A DNA stretch of 63,305 nucleotides from Prosthecochloris sp. (GTDB lineage: Bacteria; Bacteroidota; Chlorobiia; Chlorobiales; Chlorobiaceae): NCBI GenBank assembly GCA_004028745.1, contig RAZP01000005.1, positions 1-63,305 on the forward strand, read 5' to 3'. Shown here one piece after another: positions 1-9,971 of this stretch. The notes beneath the pieces are model-generated. The model saw nothing but the letters and a program-made list of their open reading frames with translations. It did not search any database and was not told the DNA's origin. The translations under genes and the position numbers were made by a program. The stretch's first letter is position 1, and each line of letters starts with the position of its first letter.

Positions 1-1
1 T

Positions 2-2428
2 GTCGTGGCCTCGCATGATGCATCGTTCACCCATGTCGAGGTGCCGCATGTGAAAAGGGTCTTTTCCGTTGATGAATATTTCCGGAAGCTGTGGCGCTTG
101 TCGGTGGTTGAGTTTTTCAACGTCGTGCGTCCGGTGTCGTTCAAGGTCGTGCTCATGGTGATCGCGGTCATGTTTTTCCTTTACATGGTTCTGTGGAACC
201 CGGTCTACTATGTCGGCGCCCAGGTTCCCCTGACGTCCGGTATGACCACGACCCGTCTGCATACCGGCTTTCTGGTGATCATTTTGCTCATGATCTGGTC
301 GGGCGAGCTGTTTTTCAAGGACAGGACCACAGGAATATGGCAGATTACCGACGCGGTGCCGATGCCTTCCTGGGTGACGCTGCTGTCCCGTTTTGTCGCC
401 ATGTGCGGTGTGGCGTTCATAATCGCACTGACCATAATGCTTTCCGGATTGGTGGCCCAGATCGGCCAGGGATTTTTTGCCATCGACTGGCTGCTCTATA
501 TCGACGATCTTCTCGGCTTCAAGCTCGGCTGGCTGACCTACGTGCTGTACATCGGACTGGTGTTTTTCATTGCCGGGCTTACCGGCAATCGCTTTCTCAC
601 ACACGTCATATGCGTCGGATACTTCATCTTCATCGCGATTTCATTCGATATCGGCATCATCGAGGAAGTGCGCTACGGCTACGCGCTGGTTCCGGGGATC
701 GAAGACTTTTCGGAAATGAACCGTTACGGGATTTTGACGCTCTCTTCTTTCTGGTACTTCCTGCTTTGGCTTGCCCTGGTCGTGTCGTTTCTTCTGGCCG
801 GAATCCGTTTCTGGAACCGGGGTTCGGAGAAAGGGGTTCTCAAAAGGGTGTTTTCGTTTCGTGGTGAACTGGGATGGAGCGGGGTCGGTGCTTCTCTTGC
901 AGGTCTCGTTGTGTTTTTTGTGCTCCAGTCGTTTCTTGTCGCCGAGGTCAACGGGACTCGTAACTATGTTTCCAGCGATCGGAAAGATACCGAAGCGGCC
1001 GAGTACGAGAAGCGGTTCGGCGAGGTGCGGTCTTTCGCCTCTCCCCGCATAACCGCCGTGGATCTGCAGCTCGACCTTTATCCTCTCGAACAGGCAGCGG
1101 AATATCGGGCTGCGTTGACGCTCGACAATCCCTCGGACAAACCGGTTGAAAAGCTCTACGTCAACGCGGATTATTTTACGGAAATCAAATCGCTGCGCAT
1201 GGACGGCCGGGAACTCGAAAGGCTTGAAGCCGACAAGGTGCTCGGCATGGAAGTTTACGCGCTCCCCGAAGCGATGAGGCCGGGTGAAGAGCGCTCTCTC
1301 GTCATCGACGCCAGAAGGGCCTACCGGGGACTGTCGCAGGGAGAGCCGCATGCAGATCTGGCATACAACGGCCTGTTCATGGAGTACCCCGTGCCGGTGA
1401 TCGGCTACGATTCAGACAAGGAGCTACTCGAAAACAACGAGCGCCGGGCAAACGGTCTCGGGATGCTCGATTCACGCATGGATCCGGTCGATGATCCCGT
1501 CTCGCTCGTTGAGCATTACTTCGCACAGGACGCTACGCTGGTGGAGGGAACGATAACCGTCAGTACGTCCGGTTCACAGACGGCATTCGCTCCGGGCGTG
1601 CTGGTGAAGCGCTGGGAGGAGAACGGCCGCAACTGGTTCCGTTACGAGCTTGAAAAACCTTCGCCGCTCCACTGGTACGTCGGTTCGGCCGACTATGCCG
1701 AAGACGCGCTGACGATCGGTGAAACGGAGGTCACGCTGCTCTACAAAGAGGATCACGATTACAACCTCGATCTGTACCGCAAGGCTCTCGAAAAAGGGAT
1801 GCAGTACCTGGAGAATCATCTTGGTTCTTATCCCTACACAGAGCTTCGGGTTGCAGAGATTCCCTTCTATCAGGAACCCTCCTATGCGTTCGCCAATACG
1901 GTAGCCATTTCGGAGAAAGAGGGGTGGTATGGTGACAGAAACAACGGTGATGTCGTCAGTTTTATACGGTTTTCCGTTGTAAGGGAGCTGTTTCGTCACT
2001 GGGTGCTGGAAAACGGTTTTCTGGCAAACGTGCAGGGCGTGGACATGTTGTGGACGGCACTGCCCGAGGCCATGGCATTGCAGTTCCTGGAAAAGACGGA
2101 CGGAGAGGAGCCTGTTGCCGTCATTCTCGAGAAAAAGAGACGCAAATACGGCAAGGACAGGGGTGCCGAGCCGAATCAGGAGCCGCCGTTGCTTTATGCC
2201 GACGGTATTGACTATCTGGAAGGGAACAAGGGGACTCTCGCGCTCTATCATCTTTCGAAAAGTATCGGGCACGACAGGCTGCTCCGATTTGTCCGGGAGT
2301 GGTTCAGGATGCAGGAGGACAAGCCGCTTGTGTTCAAGGACTTTTACGATTATCTGAAGAGCGAGACGGTTCTCGATGAGAAAACAAGGGCGATGTTTGA
2401 AACTGTTGAAGAAAAAGAGGGAGTGTGA
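2..2428 (+). CDS. ABC-2 type permease fused to M1-peptidase-like domain (5' partial)
   Basis: The reading frame is open to the window edge, so the true start may lie upstream; a GTG at 5 is the first possible start inside. Residues about 40-300 hold six or so hydrophobic segments, the second half of an ABC-2 permease. From about residue 330 a soluble part resembles the M1/gluzincin aminopeptidase domain (for example GSYPYTELRVAEIP near 605-620). The zinc site is degraded: where M1 enzymes have HELAHQW this protein has RELFRHW (R660-W666), so the first two zinc-binding histidines are missing and peptidase activity is unlikely. Such ABC-2/M1 fusions are usually about 1200 residues, so a first permease half is probably cut off. 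It is translationally coupled to the methyltransferase that follows. Confidence 0.7.
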   Translation, partial: VVASHDASFTHVEVPHVKRVFSVDEYFRKLWRLSVVEFFNVVRPVSFKVVLMVIAVMFFLYMVLWNPVYYVGAQVPLTSGMTTTRLHTGFLVIILLMIWSGELFFKDRTTGIWQITDAVPMPSWVTLLSRFVAMCGVAFIIALTIMLSGLVAQIGQGFFAIDWLLYIDDLLGFKLGWLTYVLYIGLVFFIAGLTGNRFLTHVICVGYFIFIAISFDIGIIEEVRYGYALVPGIEDFSEMNRYGILTLSSFWYFLLWLALVVSFLLAGIRFWNRGSEKGVLKRVFSFRGELGWSGVGASLAGLVVFFVLQSFLVAEVNGTRNYVSSDRKDTEAAEYEKRFGEVRSFASPRITAVDLQLDLYPLEQAAEYRAALTLDNPSDKPVEKLYVNADYFTEIKSLRMDGRELERLEADKVLGMEVYALPEAMRPGEERSLVIDARRAYRGLSQGEPHADLAYNGLFMEYPVPVIGYDSDKELLENNERRANGLGMLDSRMDPVDDPVSLVEHYFAQDATLVEGTITVSTSGSQTAFAPGVLVKRWEENGRNWFRYELEKPSPLHWYVGSADYAEDALTIGETEVTLLYKEDHDYNLDLYRKALEKGMQYLENHLGSYPYTELRVAEIPFYQEPSYAFANTVAISEKEGWYGDRNNGDVVSFIRFSVVRELFRHWVLENGFLANVQGVDMLWTALPEAMALQFLEKTDGEEPVAVILEKKRRKYGKDRGAEPNQEPPLLYADGIDYLEGNKGTLALYHLSKSIGHDRLLRFVREWFRMQEDKPLVFKDFYDYLKSETVLDEKTRAMFETVEEKEGV

Positions 2429-3258
2429 TTATGGATACAAATGTACGGACGGGAAGGGAGGGGGTGAGTTTGCAGGGAGTGCCGGAAACCCTCCTTTGGC
2501 CGCTCTGGAACCGGGCCGCCGAGCAGAAACGCGGGGATCGCCTGATCGATGATCCCCTTTCCGCTGATCTGGCTGATAGAATCGACTATGATTTCAAGGG
2601 AAGCTTCGGCAAGCCCAACGCCGGTCATGCGGTCAGGGCTCGTGTCATCGACGATGCGCTGAAACTCTGGCTCGAAAAGAATCCTGCGGGAACGATTGTT
2701 TCGTTGGGGGAAGGATTGGATACCCAGTTCTGGCGTGTCGATAACGGCTCGATGCACTGGATTTCCGTGGACCTTCCCGAGAGCATCGAGGTGCGCAAGC
2801 GGTTCCTGCCTGCAGAGGAGCGGATGGAGATGGTTGCATGTTCCGCGCTCGATGATCTGTGGATAAAAAAGATGCCACAAGGATCGGAGGTGTTCATCAT
2901 CATGGCGGGACTTCTGATGTATTTCAGGGAGAGTGAAGTGGGGGATCTGTTGTATCGCATCGCTGAACATTTCCGTGACAGCCAAGTGATGTTCGACGTC
3001 ATTCCTGTCTGGTTTTCCAGGAAAACGCTCAAAGGGATGAAGGTGACGAAGACGTATACCGCGCCGCCCATGCCGTGGGCGCTGAACTACGGTGAATATG
3101 GGTGGTTTGACGGGGTTCATCCGCGCTGCCGGATCAAGCGGAAAATGTCCTATGCTGATCCATTTCCCGAGCGGATGCGTCCCTATTCCTATCTCCTGGC
3201 TTTTCCCTGGCTGACCAACCGGCTTGCTTCCGGAATAGTGCAACTGGAGATTGCCTAA
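2425..3258 (+). CDS. LCM-type SAM-dependent methyltransferase (copy 1)
   Basis: A 277-residue class I methyltransferase of the leucine-carboxyl-methyltransferase/COG3315 type. The N-terminal signature LQGVPETLLWPLWNRA (residues 16-31) is shared with the products at 11652 and 40379. The SAM-binding segment is SLGEGLDTQFWRVD near residues 92-105 with the acidic ISVDLPE strand after it. Translation may start at GTG 2425, overlapping the previous stop, or at ATG 2431, which is better spaced from the GAGG at 2417-2420. The family methylates carboxyl or hydroxyl groups, often on secondary metabolites. Here it follows an ABC permease; the substrate is unknown. Confidence 0.8.
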   Translation: MIMDTNVRTGREGVSLQGVPETLLWPLWNRAAEQKRGDRLIDDPLSADLADRIDYDFKGSFGKPNAGHAVRARVIDDALKLWLEKNPAGTIVSLGEGLDTQFWRVDNGSMHWISVDLPESIEVRKRFLPAEERMEMVACSALDDLWIKKMPQGSEVFIIMAGLLMYFRESEVGDLLYRIAEHFRDSQVMFDVIPVWFSRKTLKGMKVTKTYTAPPMPWALNYGEYGWFDGVHPRCRIKRKMSYADPFPERMRPYSYLLAFPWLTNRLASGIVQLEIA

Positions 3259-3498
3259 TAGGACAGGAGTCCTGACCTTTAACCATGTACCAGGGATCGA
3301 CAATAATTGACGCTGAAGAAGTTTTCAGTGGTTTCTCCGAACCGGACAGGCTCAAATGATTGCAAACCCGGCTGCGAGACATGCTGGGCATGGCCGAAAG
3401 AGATCGGCGCCGGGTTTATGGGGATGATCGAATTTCTCTATTCATTCCAAGGGAGGCAGCAAAGAACTTGCTGCCTGCTGAATCGTACAGAAAGTCAG

Positions 3499-4488
3499 AT
3501 GTCTTCTATCAACAAGCAGCTCATCAAGGGGCTTAACATAATTACCGATCGGAAGGCTCTGAAGCAATATACCGATAGTTCGTTAGTGCAGCATTTCATA
3601 GAGCCCATGAAGAATGTCGTCGTTCGAACCGAATACTTCCGCCCCCAAGCATCAATCGAAGCTCCATTCCGGAAAAACCCCCAACCTTGTCTCGAATTTA
3701 CATACACCCTGTCCGGCGATACCACGCTCACCATAAAGAACGGACCGGGAAACTGGAGCAAATACCATTTTTCCGGGGGGGTTCGGTTCTTTGGGTTAAA
3801 CACGGAATTAAGCGGGATCGCCGCAGTCAATACACTGGCCCCTGTCAAGGTATTACATCTGTATATAACCCCGCAGAAACTGGCTCAGCTACTGGGCTCC
3901 GGCAGCGGTCATCTAGTCCGGGCCATTATTGACAAAGCGAGCGTCAACAGCAAGAGTCCCCTGAATATAACGACAGCCGGCCCGGTAACCACCTCCATCA
4001 TCCATCAAATATTTAACCGCGGCGGTGCATCGCCAGCAGATTCACTTTTCCTCAAAGGCAAGATTCTTGAGTTGCTTTCCCATGAAGTCGAGTTCTTGTG
4101 CGGCCCGCAGCGCAAACAAACCATCCTGCAACCGGACGATGTGGTTATGCTGCAGGCGGCAAAGACGATCATAATGGAACGGATGTCCACTCCTCCCTCC
4201 ATTGCCGAATTGGCGCGAAAAGTAGGGCTCAATGAAAAAAAAATCAAACAGGGATTCAAAGAGCTTTACGGAACCACGGTGTACGGTTTTCTTCGCAAAT
4301 ATCGAATGGAGCAGGCAAAGCTATTGTTCGATAGGGATCAGAAAAGCGTTACCGATGTAGCATGTGCCGTAGGATATTCCAATGTTTCCCATTTCGGTGC
4401 CATCTTCAGACATCACCACGGGGTAAGGCCCGGAGAATACCTGAAATCCCAGAAAGAGTATCGGATGACACACCATCTGCCCCTGTAA
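3499..4488 (+). CDS. AraC-family transcriptional regulator (PchR-like)
   Basis: The C-terminal hundred residues carry the two helix-turn-helix motifs of AraC proteins: IAELARKVGLNEKKIKQGF and, after the linker helix, VTDVACAVGYSNVSHFGAIF with the closing GVRPGEYL. The N-terminal part fits the PchR/YbtA type of sensor that binds a ferric siderophore and activates its receptor and biosynthesis genes. The frame stays open upstream to 3307, but that stretch is cysteine-rich and low in similarity, so ATG 3499 (329 residues) is preferred although its ribosome site is weak. It lies 460 bp upstream of a TonB-dependent receptor in the same direction, a classic arrangement for siderophore-responsive activation. 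Confidence 0.8.
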   Translation: MSSINKQLIKGLNIITDRKALKQYTDSSLVQHFIEPMKNVVVRTEYFRPQASIEAPFRKNPQPCLEFTYTLSGDTTLTIKNGPGNWSKYHFSGGVRFFGLNTELSGIAAVNTLAPVKVLHLYITPQKLAQLLGSGSGHLVRAIIDKASVNSKSPLNITTAGPVTTSIIHQIFNRGGASPADSLFLKGKILELLSHEVEFLCGPQRKQTILQPDDVVMLQAAKTIIMERMSTPPSIAELARKVGLNEKKIKQGFKELYGTTVYGFLRKYRMEQAKLLFDRDQKSVTDVACAVGYSNVSHFGAIFRHHHGVRPGEYLKSQKEYRMTHHLPL

Positions 4489-4948
4489 GTATAGATCTAC
4501 CCACGTCCTTTCAGTAAAAAGCCCCTTAATTGGCAATAATAGTTCCTCAGGAGGTATTCCTCTTCAGTGAATACTGTTAGATTTCCCACGTTAATTGGAT
4601 TTTGTCTAAATAGGGCTTACTGAATAATTGAAGGTCGTGAATTTTCGAGACCAAATAGAACGATACCTTGCCAATAGACAGAGAAATGTGATAAAAATCT
4701 TCCAGCTCGACGTAAAAAATAAGTCTTCGAGGGTTCTGCATGTTTAAGGCAACACATGGCACTCTCGTTTCAGCGTTGTTAATCTCCTTCGGTAACCCTC
4801 CTGGTATCTCCTGCCGGGGGGGATTGTTGTCGGTTGGACCGTTTACTGTCGGATATGAAGCCTTTGCTGCATGTTTGTTGGAACAAGTTCCCATAGTCAC
4901 AGTCACCTTTTCTGTAGTCCCAAAAAACGTATTCAACAAGGAGTAAAG
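4489..4948. other. Intergenic region upstream of TonB receptor
   Basis: This 460-bp gap has no convincing gene. It holds a degenerate copy of the putative iron box (4591-4619) and probably a long leader for the receptor. A 126-codon minus-strand frame here (4577-4957) has no recognisable domain and is treated as chance. Confidence 0.6.
4591..4619 (+). promoter_or_regulatory. Putative iron box G with promoter
   Basis: The core TTTTGTCTAAAT matches the repeated operator; the outer arms are degenerate. TTGTCT at 4602-4607 can serve as -35, with ATAATT at 4624-4629 as -10 (16 bp spacer). It lies 330 bp before the TonB receptor start. Confidence 0.5.
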
Positions 4949-7057
4949 ATGATACAAAGAAAAAAAACCGCACTGTCCACCGTTTTTTCCGCGGTGTCAT
5001 ATACGGTTGGGTTCATCCTGTTTACTGTTGTGGCTGCTTTTGCCGCGGAAGAGGGAGTGTCCCAGGAGGAGCGGGCCAGGAACATGGTTGAGCTCAGTGA
5101 GATTACCGTAACCGCCCAGAAGCAGGAGGAGAGCGTTCTGGAGGTTCCGGCCAACGTTACGGTTATGGATGGGTATGTCATGGAGGATCTGGGGATCGCC
5201 AATATCGACGAACTGACGGATCTGGCGCCCAATATTAATGTCGATAAAATAGATTCGCATGTGACCCAGGTGGTTTTTCGCGGTATCGGCGGCATGACCA
5301 ACATGAACAAGATCTGGAACATCAACGTGGATGGTGTTACCGTACCTTATGCGGGGGTTGACATGTTTCTGGATGTCGAGCGTGTGGAACTGATGCGGGG
5401 CAGCCAGGGTTCTCTTTATGGACGCAACACCCATGCCGGTGTGGTCAACGTGATTACCAGAAAGCCGACTCCCGAGTTTTCGTTCGATTCCGCTCTGGAG
5501 ATCGAAAGCTACAATACCCAAAAAGTCAAGGCGGCTTTTGGCGGGCCGGTGAGTGACAATCAGGGGTATCGCTTGGCCTTGGGATATACCCATTCCGATG
5601 GGTACATGGACAATGCATTTCTGGGCAGCGATGACGGCAGCCGCCACGAGCAGTTTTCCGGACGTTTTACCTATGAGCTTGCTTTTTCCGAAGACAATCT
5701 TTTGAGGCTGAGTGTGACCGGCGATGCCTACGACGGCGGTTTCGACGAGTATGTGCCGGTTGCTCGGGGGGCAAGTACTACCACAATGAATGATGAGGAG
5801 GGGAAAAGCAAGGGCCATCTGTTCTCTCCGACACTGACCTGGGAGAGAGTGTTCGGCGATCTCGCCCTGACCTCGATCACCAACTACAGCGCTTCCAATT
5901 CCCAGACAGTATTCGACCAGGATTCTTCCCCGTTCGATCTCATGGTCCTGGACTATGATGAAGATTTCAAAACATTCACCCAGGAAGTTCGTCTTTCCGG
6001 CGGCGAATCATCGGACGTCGAGTGGCTGGCAGGGGTGTTCTTGCTGAAAGAGGAGATCGACCTCCTGACGGATTTCAGGTTTGGCAACGATGCGGGACTT
6101 ATGTTAATGCCCCCCGGACTGCATATGATCGGCGATGGGGTGATCGATAGTCAGGGCGCAGCTCTTTTTGGCCAAGTCATAGTGCAGCCTTTGGAAAAAT
6201 TGGAACTCAGGGCCAGGCTTCGCCTCGATTATGAAGAACGGGAGTTGACCTGGCAGGGACGGAGTGAAATGGGCGGCGTGCCCATTGTGCCGGTCCAGGA
6301 TTTCTCGCGTAAGGACGACTGGTTTGGCGTGATGCCTTCGGCCAGTTTGGCTTATATCATAGATGACCGGCAGCGGGTCTACGGATCGATAGACCGTGGT
6401 TACAAAGTCGGCGACTATGCGGCCAACCAAGTGGATATCGAAGCTGTACGCGAGCCGGTTGATCCGGAGTATACCCTGACCTACGAAATCGGATACAAGG
6501 GTTTGCTGGCCGATAAACGGCTGGAACTGAGTGCGGCGGCCTTTTATATCGACTGGACCGATATGCAGGTCAGTGTCGTGAAAGACAACGTGGCGCTTAT
6601 GCATAATGCCGCCGAAGCACACAGTTACGGGTTGGAACTGGAAGCACGCTGGCGGGCGGCCAGAGGTCTGGATTTGCTTGCCGGATTCGGCTGGCTCAAG
6701 GGGGAATTCGACCGTTATGACAATCATCCCAGCGGTCAGAATATGGCCGGCAACCAGCTTCCCAATGCCAACGAGTACAGCTTCTCGATGGGAGCGCGGT
6801 ACAGGCACGACAACGGCTTTTTCACATCGCTGTCGGCAGCCTTGATGGGCCCCAAATATCTGGATGAGCAAAACCTGATCAAACAGGACAGCTATACCCT
6901 TCTCAATGCAAAAATCGGCTATGAAGCTACCAATTGGGCAGCCTATGTATACGGAAGAAATCTGCTGGATGAAGCCTACCTGGTCCATAGTTTCACCGAT
7001 GCAGGCCGTGCAGGTGAACCGGCAGTCGTTGGTGCCGAGTGTCGTTATTACTTTTAA
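4949..7057 (+). CDS. TonB-dependent outer membrane receptor (siderophore type)
   Basis: A 702-residue receptor. ATG 4949 is chosen because AAGGAG (4938-4943) precedes it by 5 bp and a signal peptide follows (MIQRKKTALSTVF..., cleavage after AFA near residue 32). The TonB box region is LSEITVTAQ, then comes the plug domain (RGIGGMTNMNKI, VERVELMRGSQGSLYGRN) and a long beta-barrel ending in aromatic CRYYF. It should import a metal-chelate across the outer membrane using TonB energy. The upstream AraC regulator and iron box suggest induction under iron limitation by its own ligand; the ligand cannot be read from the sequence. Confidence 0.9.
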   Translation: MIQRKKTALSTVFSAVSYTVGFILFTVVAAFAAEEGVSQEERARNMVELSEITVTAQKQEESVLEVPANVTVMDGYVMEDLGIANIDELTDLAPNINVDKIDSHVTQVVFRGIGGMTNMNKIWNINVDGVTVPYAGVDMFLDVERVELMRGSQGSLYGRNTHAGVVNVITRKPTPEFSFDSALEIESYNTQKVKAAFGGPVSDNQGYRLALGYTHSDGYMDNAFLGSDDGSRHEQFSGRFTYELAFSEDNLLRLSVTGDAYDGGFDEYVPVARGASTTTMNDEEGKSKGHLFSPTLTWERVFGDLALTSITNYSASNSQTVFDQDSSPFDLMVLDYDEDFKTFTQEVRLSGGESSDVEWLAGVFLLKEEIDLLTDFRFGNDAGLMLMPPGLHMIGDGVIDSQGAALFGQVIVQPLEKLELRARLRLDYEERELTWQGRSEMGGVPIVPVQDFSRKDDWFGVMPSASLAYIIDDRQRVYGSIDRGYKVGDYAANQVDIEAVREPVDPEYTLTYEIGYKGLLADKRLELSAAAFYIDWTDMQVSVVKDNVALMHNAAEAHSYGLELEARWRAARGLDLLAGFGWLKGEFDRYDNHPSGQNMAGNQLPNANEYSFSMGARYRHDNGFFTSLSAALMGPKYLDEQNLIKQDSYTLLNAKIGYEATNWAAYVYGRNLLDEAYLVHSFTDAGRAGEPAVVGAECRYYF

Positions 7058-7415
7058 CAGATTTTTATCAATTGATAGTGCACATTGTTTTTTCTTTCAG
7101 GGTCGGATTGAATCAGTGGGCAGTCTTCAGTAGGCAGTAGGCAAAAGAAGAGTGATTGGTGACAGGTGATTGGTAAACAGTGAAAAGCGGGATTCGTACT
7201 CAGCGAAGCGGTACTCGCAATCGTAATCGAAAAAAGTTCAGGCCAGCATGAATCAGTTGGCAGTCTTCACTAGGCAATCGGCGAAAGAAACAAGAATGGT
7301 CGATACCGATACCGATACCGATTCCGATAGCGACCCCGATTTCCGATTATCGTTTGTCAACCGGAGATCGGAACGTGTAACGATTCGGAGAGTGTCCTAA
7401 ACAAAGTAGTCGTCT
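7058..7415. repeat. Spacer with dispersed intergenic repeats
   Basis: No gene is seen. The block GGCAGTCTTCAGTAGGCAG (7119-7137) and its variant at 7259-7277, the segment TCGTAATCGAAAAAAGTTC (7221-7239) and the ACCGAT tandem (about 7299-7336) all recur in the spacer at 55190-55520, so this is a dispersed non-coding repeat family. Confidence 0.7.
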
Positions 7416-7679
7416 ATGAACATGAAAGCAGTTAACGAAGATATGTCCCTTGATCGAATGAAGTCCGGATCATGGGCTGTCATTCAATCGATTTCCGGCG
7501 ATAAGAAATTTGTTCGCCGTGCTGCCGGCCGGGGATTTACACCGGAGGCAGCATTGCTTGTCATCCAAAACTTCGGGATTGGCCCGTTGATTGTGTTTTT
7601 GTGTGACACCCAGGTTGCGCTGGGACGAGGAGAAGCTAAAAAAATAATAGTGCGGAGGCAGCAGCATGAGTGCGAATGA
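7416..7679 (+). CDS. feoA: FeoA-domain protein
   Basis: A small SH3-like protein of the FeoA family: MSLDRMKSGSWAVIQSISG, then RRAAGRGFTPEAALLVIQN and the typical ending ALGRGEAKKIIVR. Three in-frame ATGs exist (7416, 7422, 7443); MSLDRMKSG at 7443 matches the usual FeoA start best, so the first nine residues may not be translated. It overlaps feoB by 14 bp, indicating one transcript. FeoA is thought to act with FeoB in ferrous iron uptake. No iron box is seen directly upstream. Confidence 0.75.
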   Translation: MNMKAVNEDMSLDRMKSGSWAVIQSISGDKKFVRRAAGRGFTPEAALLVIQNFGIGPLIVFLCDTQVALGRGEAKKIIVRRQQHECE

Positions 7680-9726
7680 ATTATCAAGGCCGGCCGGTGA
7701 GATCACCGTTGCTATCGCCGGGCAGCCCAACACCGGTAAATCAACCGTGTTCAACTTCCTTACCGGTTCAAACCAGCACGTCGGTAACTGGCCCGGGATA
7801 ACGGTGGAGAAGAAAGAGGGACGTTTTGTCCGGGACGGTATATCGTATCGGGTGGTCGATCTGCCGGGTACGTACAGCTTGTCAGCCAATTCCAAAGAAG
7901 AGATGATTGCCAGGGACTTTGTTATCAAGCAGGCTCCCGATCTCATTGTTGTTGTCGTTGATGCTTCCCAGTTGACGAGATCGTTGTATCTGGTTGCCGA
8001 GATGATGAGCCTCGGCGCTCCCATGATTCTGGCTCTCAACATGATGGATGTCGCGGAAAAAAAAGGTCTTGCAATCGATCTCGGTGCATTTGAGAAATCC
8101 ATCGGTGTTCCGGTGGTTCCCATGACGGCTTCGAAGCGTATCGGTATTGACGTACTTTCGGAATCCATTGCCAAAAGAGCCGGGGTACGCACTCCTCTCC
8201 TTGAAACCTGCTGTAACCCTGATGGCGAATATGCCGACCTTTTACAACGTCTCCAAAACACTATCAAGGGGTATGTCCCCGAAGATTACCGGATTGGGTG
8301 GGTTGCCCAGAAACTGCTGGAAGAAGACAGCGGGATGATCGACTTGATGCAAAAACAGATGGACGAGCAAAAATGGCAATCTGTCCGCAAGATGCTGCCG
8401 GACGATAACAGAGGTGCTTTTGCCGTTGCCAGGGCACGCTATGATTGGATCCATAACATACTGGCAAACAGCGTGGTGCGGGAAAAAAACGAGGTTCATC
8501 GCAGTCTGTTCGATAAAGTGGCCACTAATCTTCTCTCGGGCACTATTCTAGGGATGGTGGTGACGTTGACCGGTTTTGTGCTGGCGGTAATTATCGCCTT
8601 TGGCTGTGTGGTGATGATACACCCTCTGGCGGCGAATGGAATCCAGATGGTTCAAAACACAGCCGGCCAGAGCCTGCCGCTTCTTGCTGACTTTATCGCT
8701 CAGGGTGTCATTCCGGCCCTCTCGATGATTTTCGGCGTGTCCGTGTTTATTTTCGGCATCATGCTGTTTACAAGCTTTCTTGAAGATATCGGCTATTTGC
8801 CCCGCATGGCCTATATCGCGGATATGTTTATGAGCCGGATCGGTCTGCCGGGTAAATCCTTCATGCCGCTTTTTATGGGGTTCGGCTGCAACATCGCTTC
8901 GGTCATGGGATGCCGTGTCATTGAATCGACACGGCAGCGTTTCAAAACGATCATCATTGCCTCTCATGTTCCCTGCCCCGGTGTGATGGTTACCATTGCG
9001 TTCATGATAGGCATTTTTTTCGGACCTGTCGCTCCTGTAATCGTCGTTGCGGCTACGGTCGCGCTGCTTGTTCAAACCTATATCACATCACGGCTGCTTG
9101 ACCATACCGTGCTGCGGGGTGCCGAAACCGGCATGATCATGGAACTGCCTCCCTACCATATGCCCAACTGGCAAACCATATGGGCTCATGTCTGGCGGCG
9201 TTTTACATCCTTTGTGCAAAAAGCGGGCTCGCTGATCGCCTTCATCATTGCGGTGATATGGGCGCTTTCGTATTTCCCCAACGGCAACATGGTTGACAGC
9301 TATCTTGCTGTTGTCGGGAAAGCGTTCGAGCCGCTCGGCATGTTGATGGGCATGGACTGGAGACTGTTGACCTGCCTTTTTGTCGCGTTCTTTTCAAAAG
9401 AGGCGGCACTGATTGCAATTGCGGTCCTTTACGGGATTCAAATCGAGGAGGGGGCATTGACCGGTTTGATGATGGACAACATTTTTCCCGAAGTCGGCAA
9501 TGATGCAGTAGGACGTTTTCTTGCCGGTAACGTCTCGCGGCCCAGTGCCCTGGCGTTCATCTTTGCCCTTTTGTTTTCCATTCCCTGTTATGCGACGGTC
9601 GGAGCGATTTATTATGAAACGAAATCCCTGAAATGGACCATCGGATCGGCTATCTACTACACGACGCTTTCACTGGTGTGGGGAATTGCCGCCTATCACG
9701 TCGGTTTGTTATTTTTCACTTCCTGA
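7666..9726 (+). CDS. feoB: Ferrous iron transporter FeoB (copy 1)
   Basis: A 686-residue FeoB. The N-terminal G domain shows G1 GQPNTGKST (residues 18-26), G3 DLPGTYS and G4 NMMD; the helical GDI-like region follows, then the membrane part with gate motifs (LPRMAYIAD..., FGCNIASVMGCR, HVPCPGVM, FFSKEAALI). Start ATG 7666 has GGAGG at 7654-7658. FeoB moves Fe2+ across the inner membrane. This copy is about 95 residues shorter than the one at 59014, has no FeoC partner nearby, and the two probably differ in metal or condition. Confidence 0.93.
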   Translation: MSANELSRPAGEITVAIAGQPNTGKSTVFNFLTGSNQHVGNWPGITVEKKEGRFVRDGISYRVVDLPGTYSLSANSKEEMIARDFVIKQAPDLIVVVVDASQLTRSLYLVAEMMSLGAPMILALNMMDVAEKKGLAIDLGAFEKSIGVPVVPMTASKRIGIDVLSESIAKRAGVRTPLLETCCNPDGEYADLLQRLQNTIKGYVPEDYRIGWVAQKLLEEDSGMIDLMQKQMDEQKWQSVRKMLPDDNRGAFAVARARYDWIHNILANSVVREKNEVHRSLFDKVATNLLSGTILGMVVTLTGFVLAVIIAFGCVVMIHPLAANGIQMVQNTAGQSLPLLADFIAQGVIPALSMIFGVSVFIFGIMLFTSFLEDIGYLPRMAYIADMFMSRIGLPGKSFMPLFMGFGCNIASVMGCRVIESTRQRFKTIIIASHVPCPGVMVTIAFMIGIFFGPVAPVIVVAATVALLVQTYITSRLLDHTVLRGAETGMIMELPPYHMPNWQTIWAHVWRRFTSFVQKAGSLIAFIIAVIWALSYFPNGNMVDSYLAVVGKAFEPLGMLMGMDWRLLTCLFVAFFSKEAALIAIAVLYGIQIEEGALTGLMMDNIFPEVGNDAVGRFLAGNVSRPSALAFIFALLFSIPCYATVGAIYYETKSLKWTIGSAIYYTTLSLVWGIAAYHVGLLFFTS

Positions 9727-9927
9727 GCCCGCTTTTCTATTTCCCCCGTTGCCAACTGCATACTGAAGACTGCCGACTGATTTCCCCGTTTTCGTCCCCA
9801 GGAATTCCTTTTTGATCAAGTAGCCCGTAATGATATACCCGGCATTGTACCGGATATTTTCGAAGAGGAATTCCGGGGAGATAAAGGATGACAAGCAAGA
9901 TTAATTACATGAATTTTTTTGTTTTAT

Positions 9928-9956
9928 TTATTTTTATTTTGTCTAAATAAAAAATT
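9928..9956 (+). promoter_or_regulatory. Putative iron box A with promoter
   Basis: The left half TTATTTTTATTTTG is perfect and the right half is CTAAATAAAAAATT. TTGTCT 9939-9944 (-35) and TATATT 9960-9965 (-10) are 15 bp apart, so a bound repressor would cover the -35. Confidence 0.7.
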
Positions 9957-9971
9957 CCTTATATTAAAGTC

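Noticed and set aside
4577..4957. 126-codon minus-strand frame in the gap before the TonB receptor
   Set aside because: No domain, no ribosome site and it overlaps the receptor start; the gap is better explained as leader plus iron box.
7296..7336. ACCGAT tandem resembling a CRISPR or microsatellite array
   Set aside because: The units are 6 bp with no spacers, and the same block recurs in another spacer; it is a simple dispersed repeat.
7380..7416. Possible iron box before the first feoA
   Set aside because: GTCCTAAAC resembles only the middle of the motif; arms and promoter spacing are missing.
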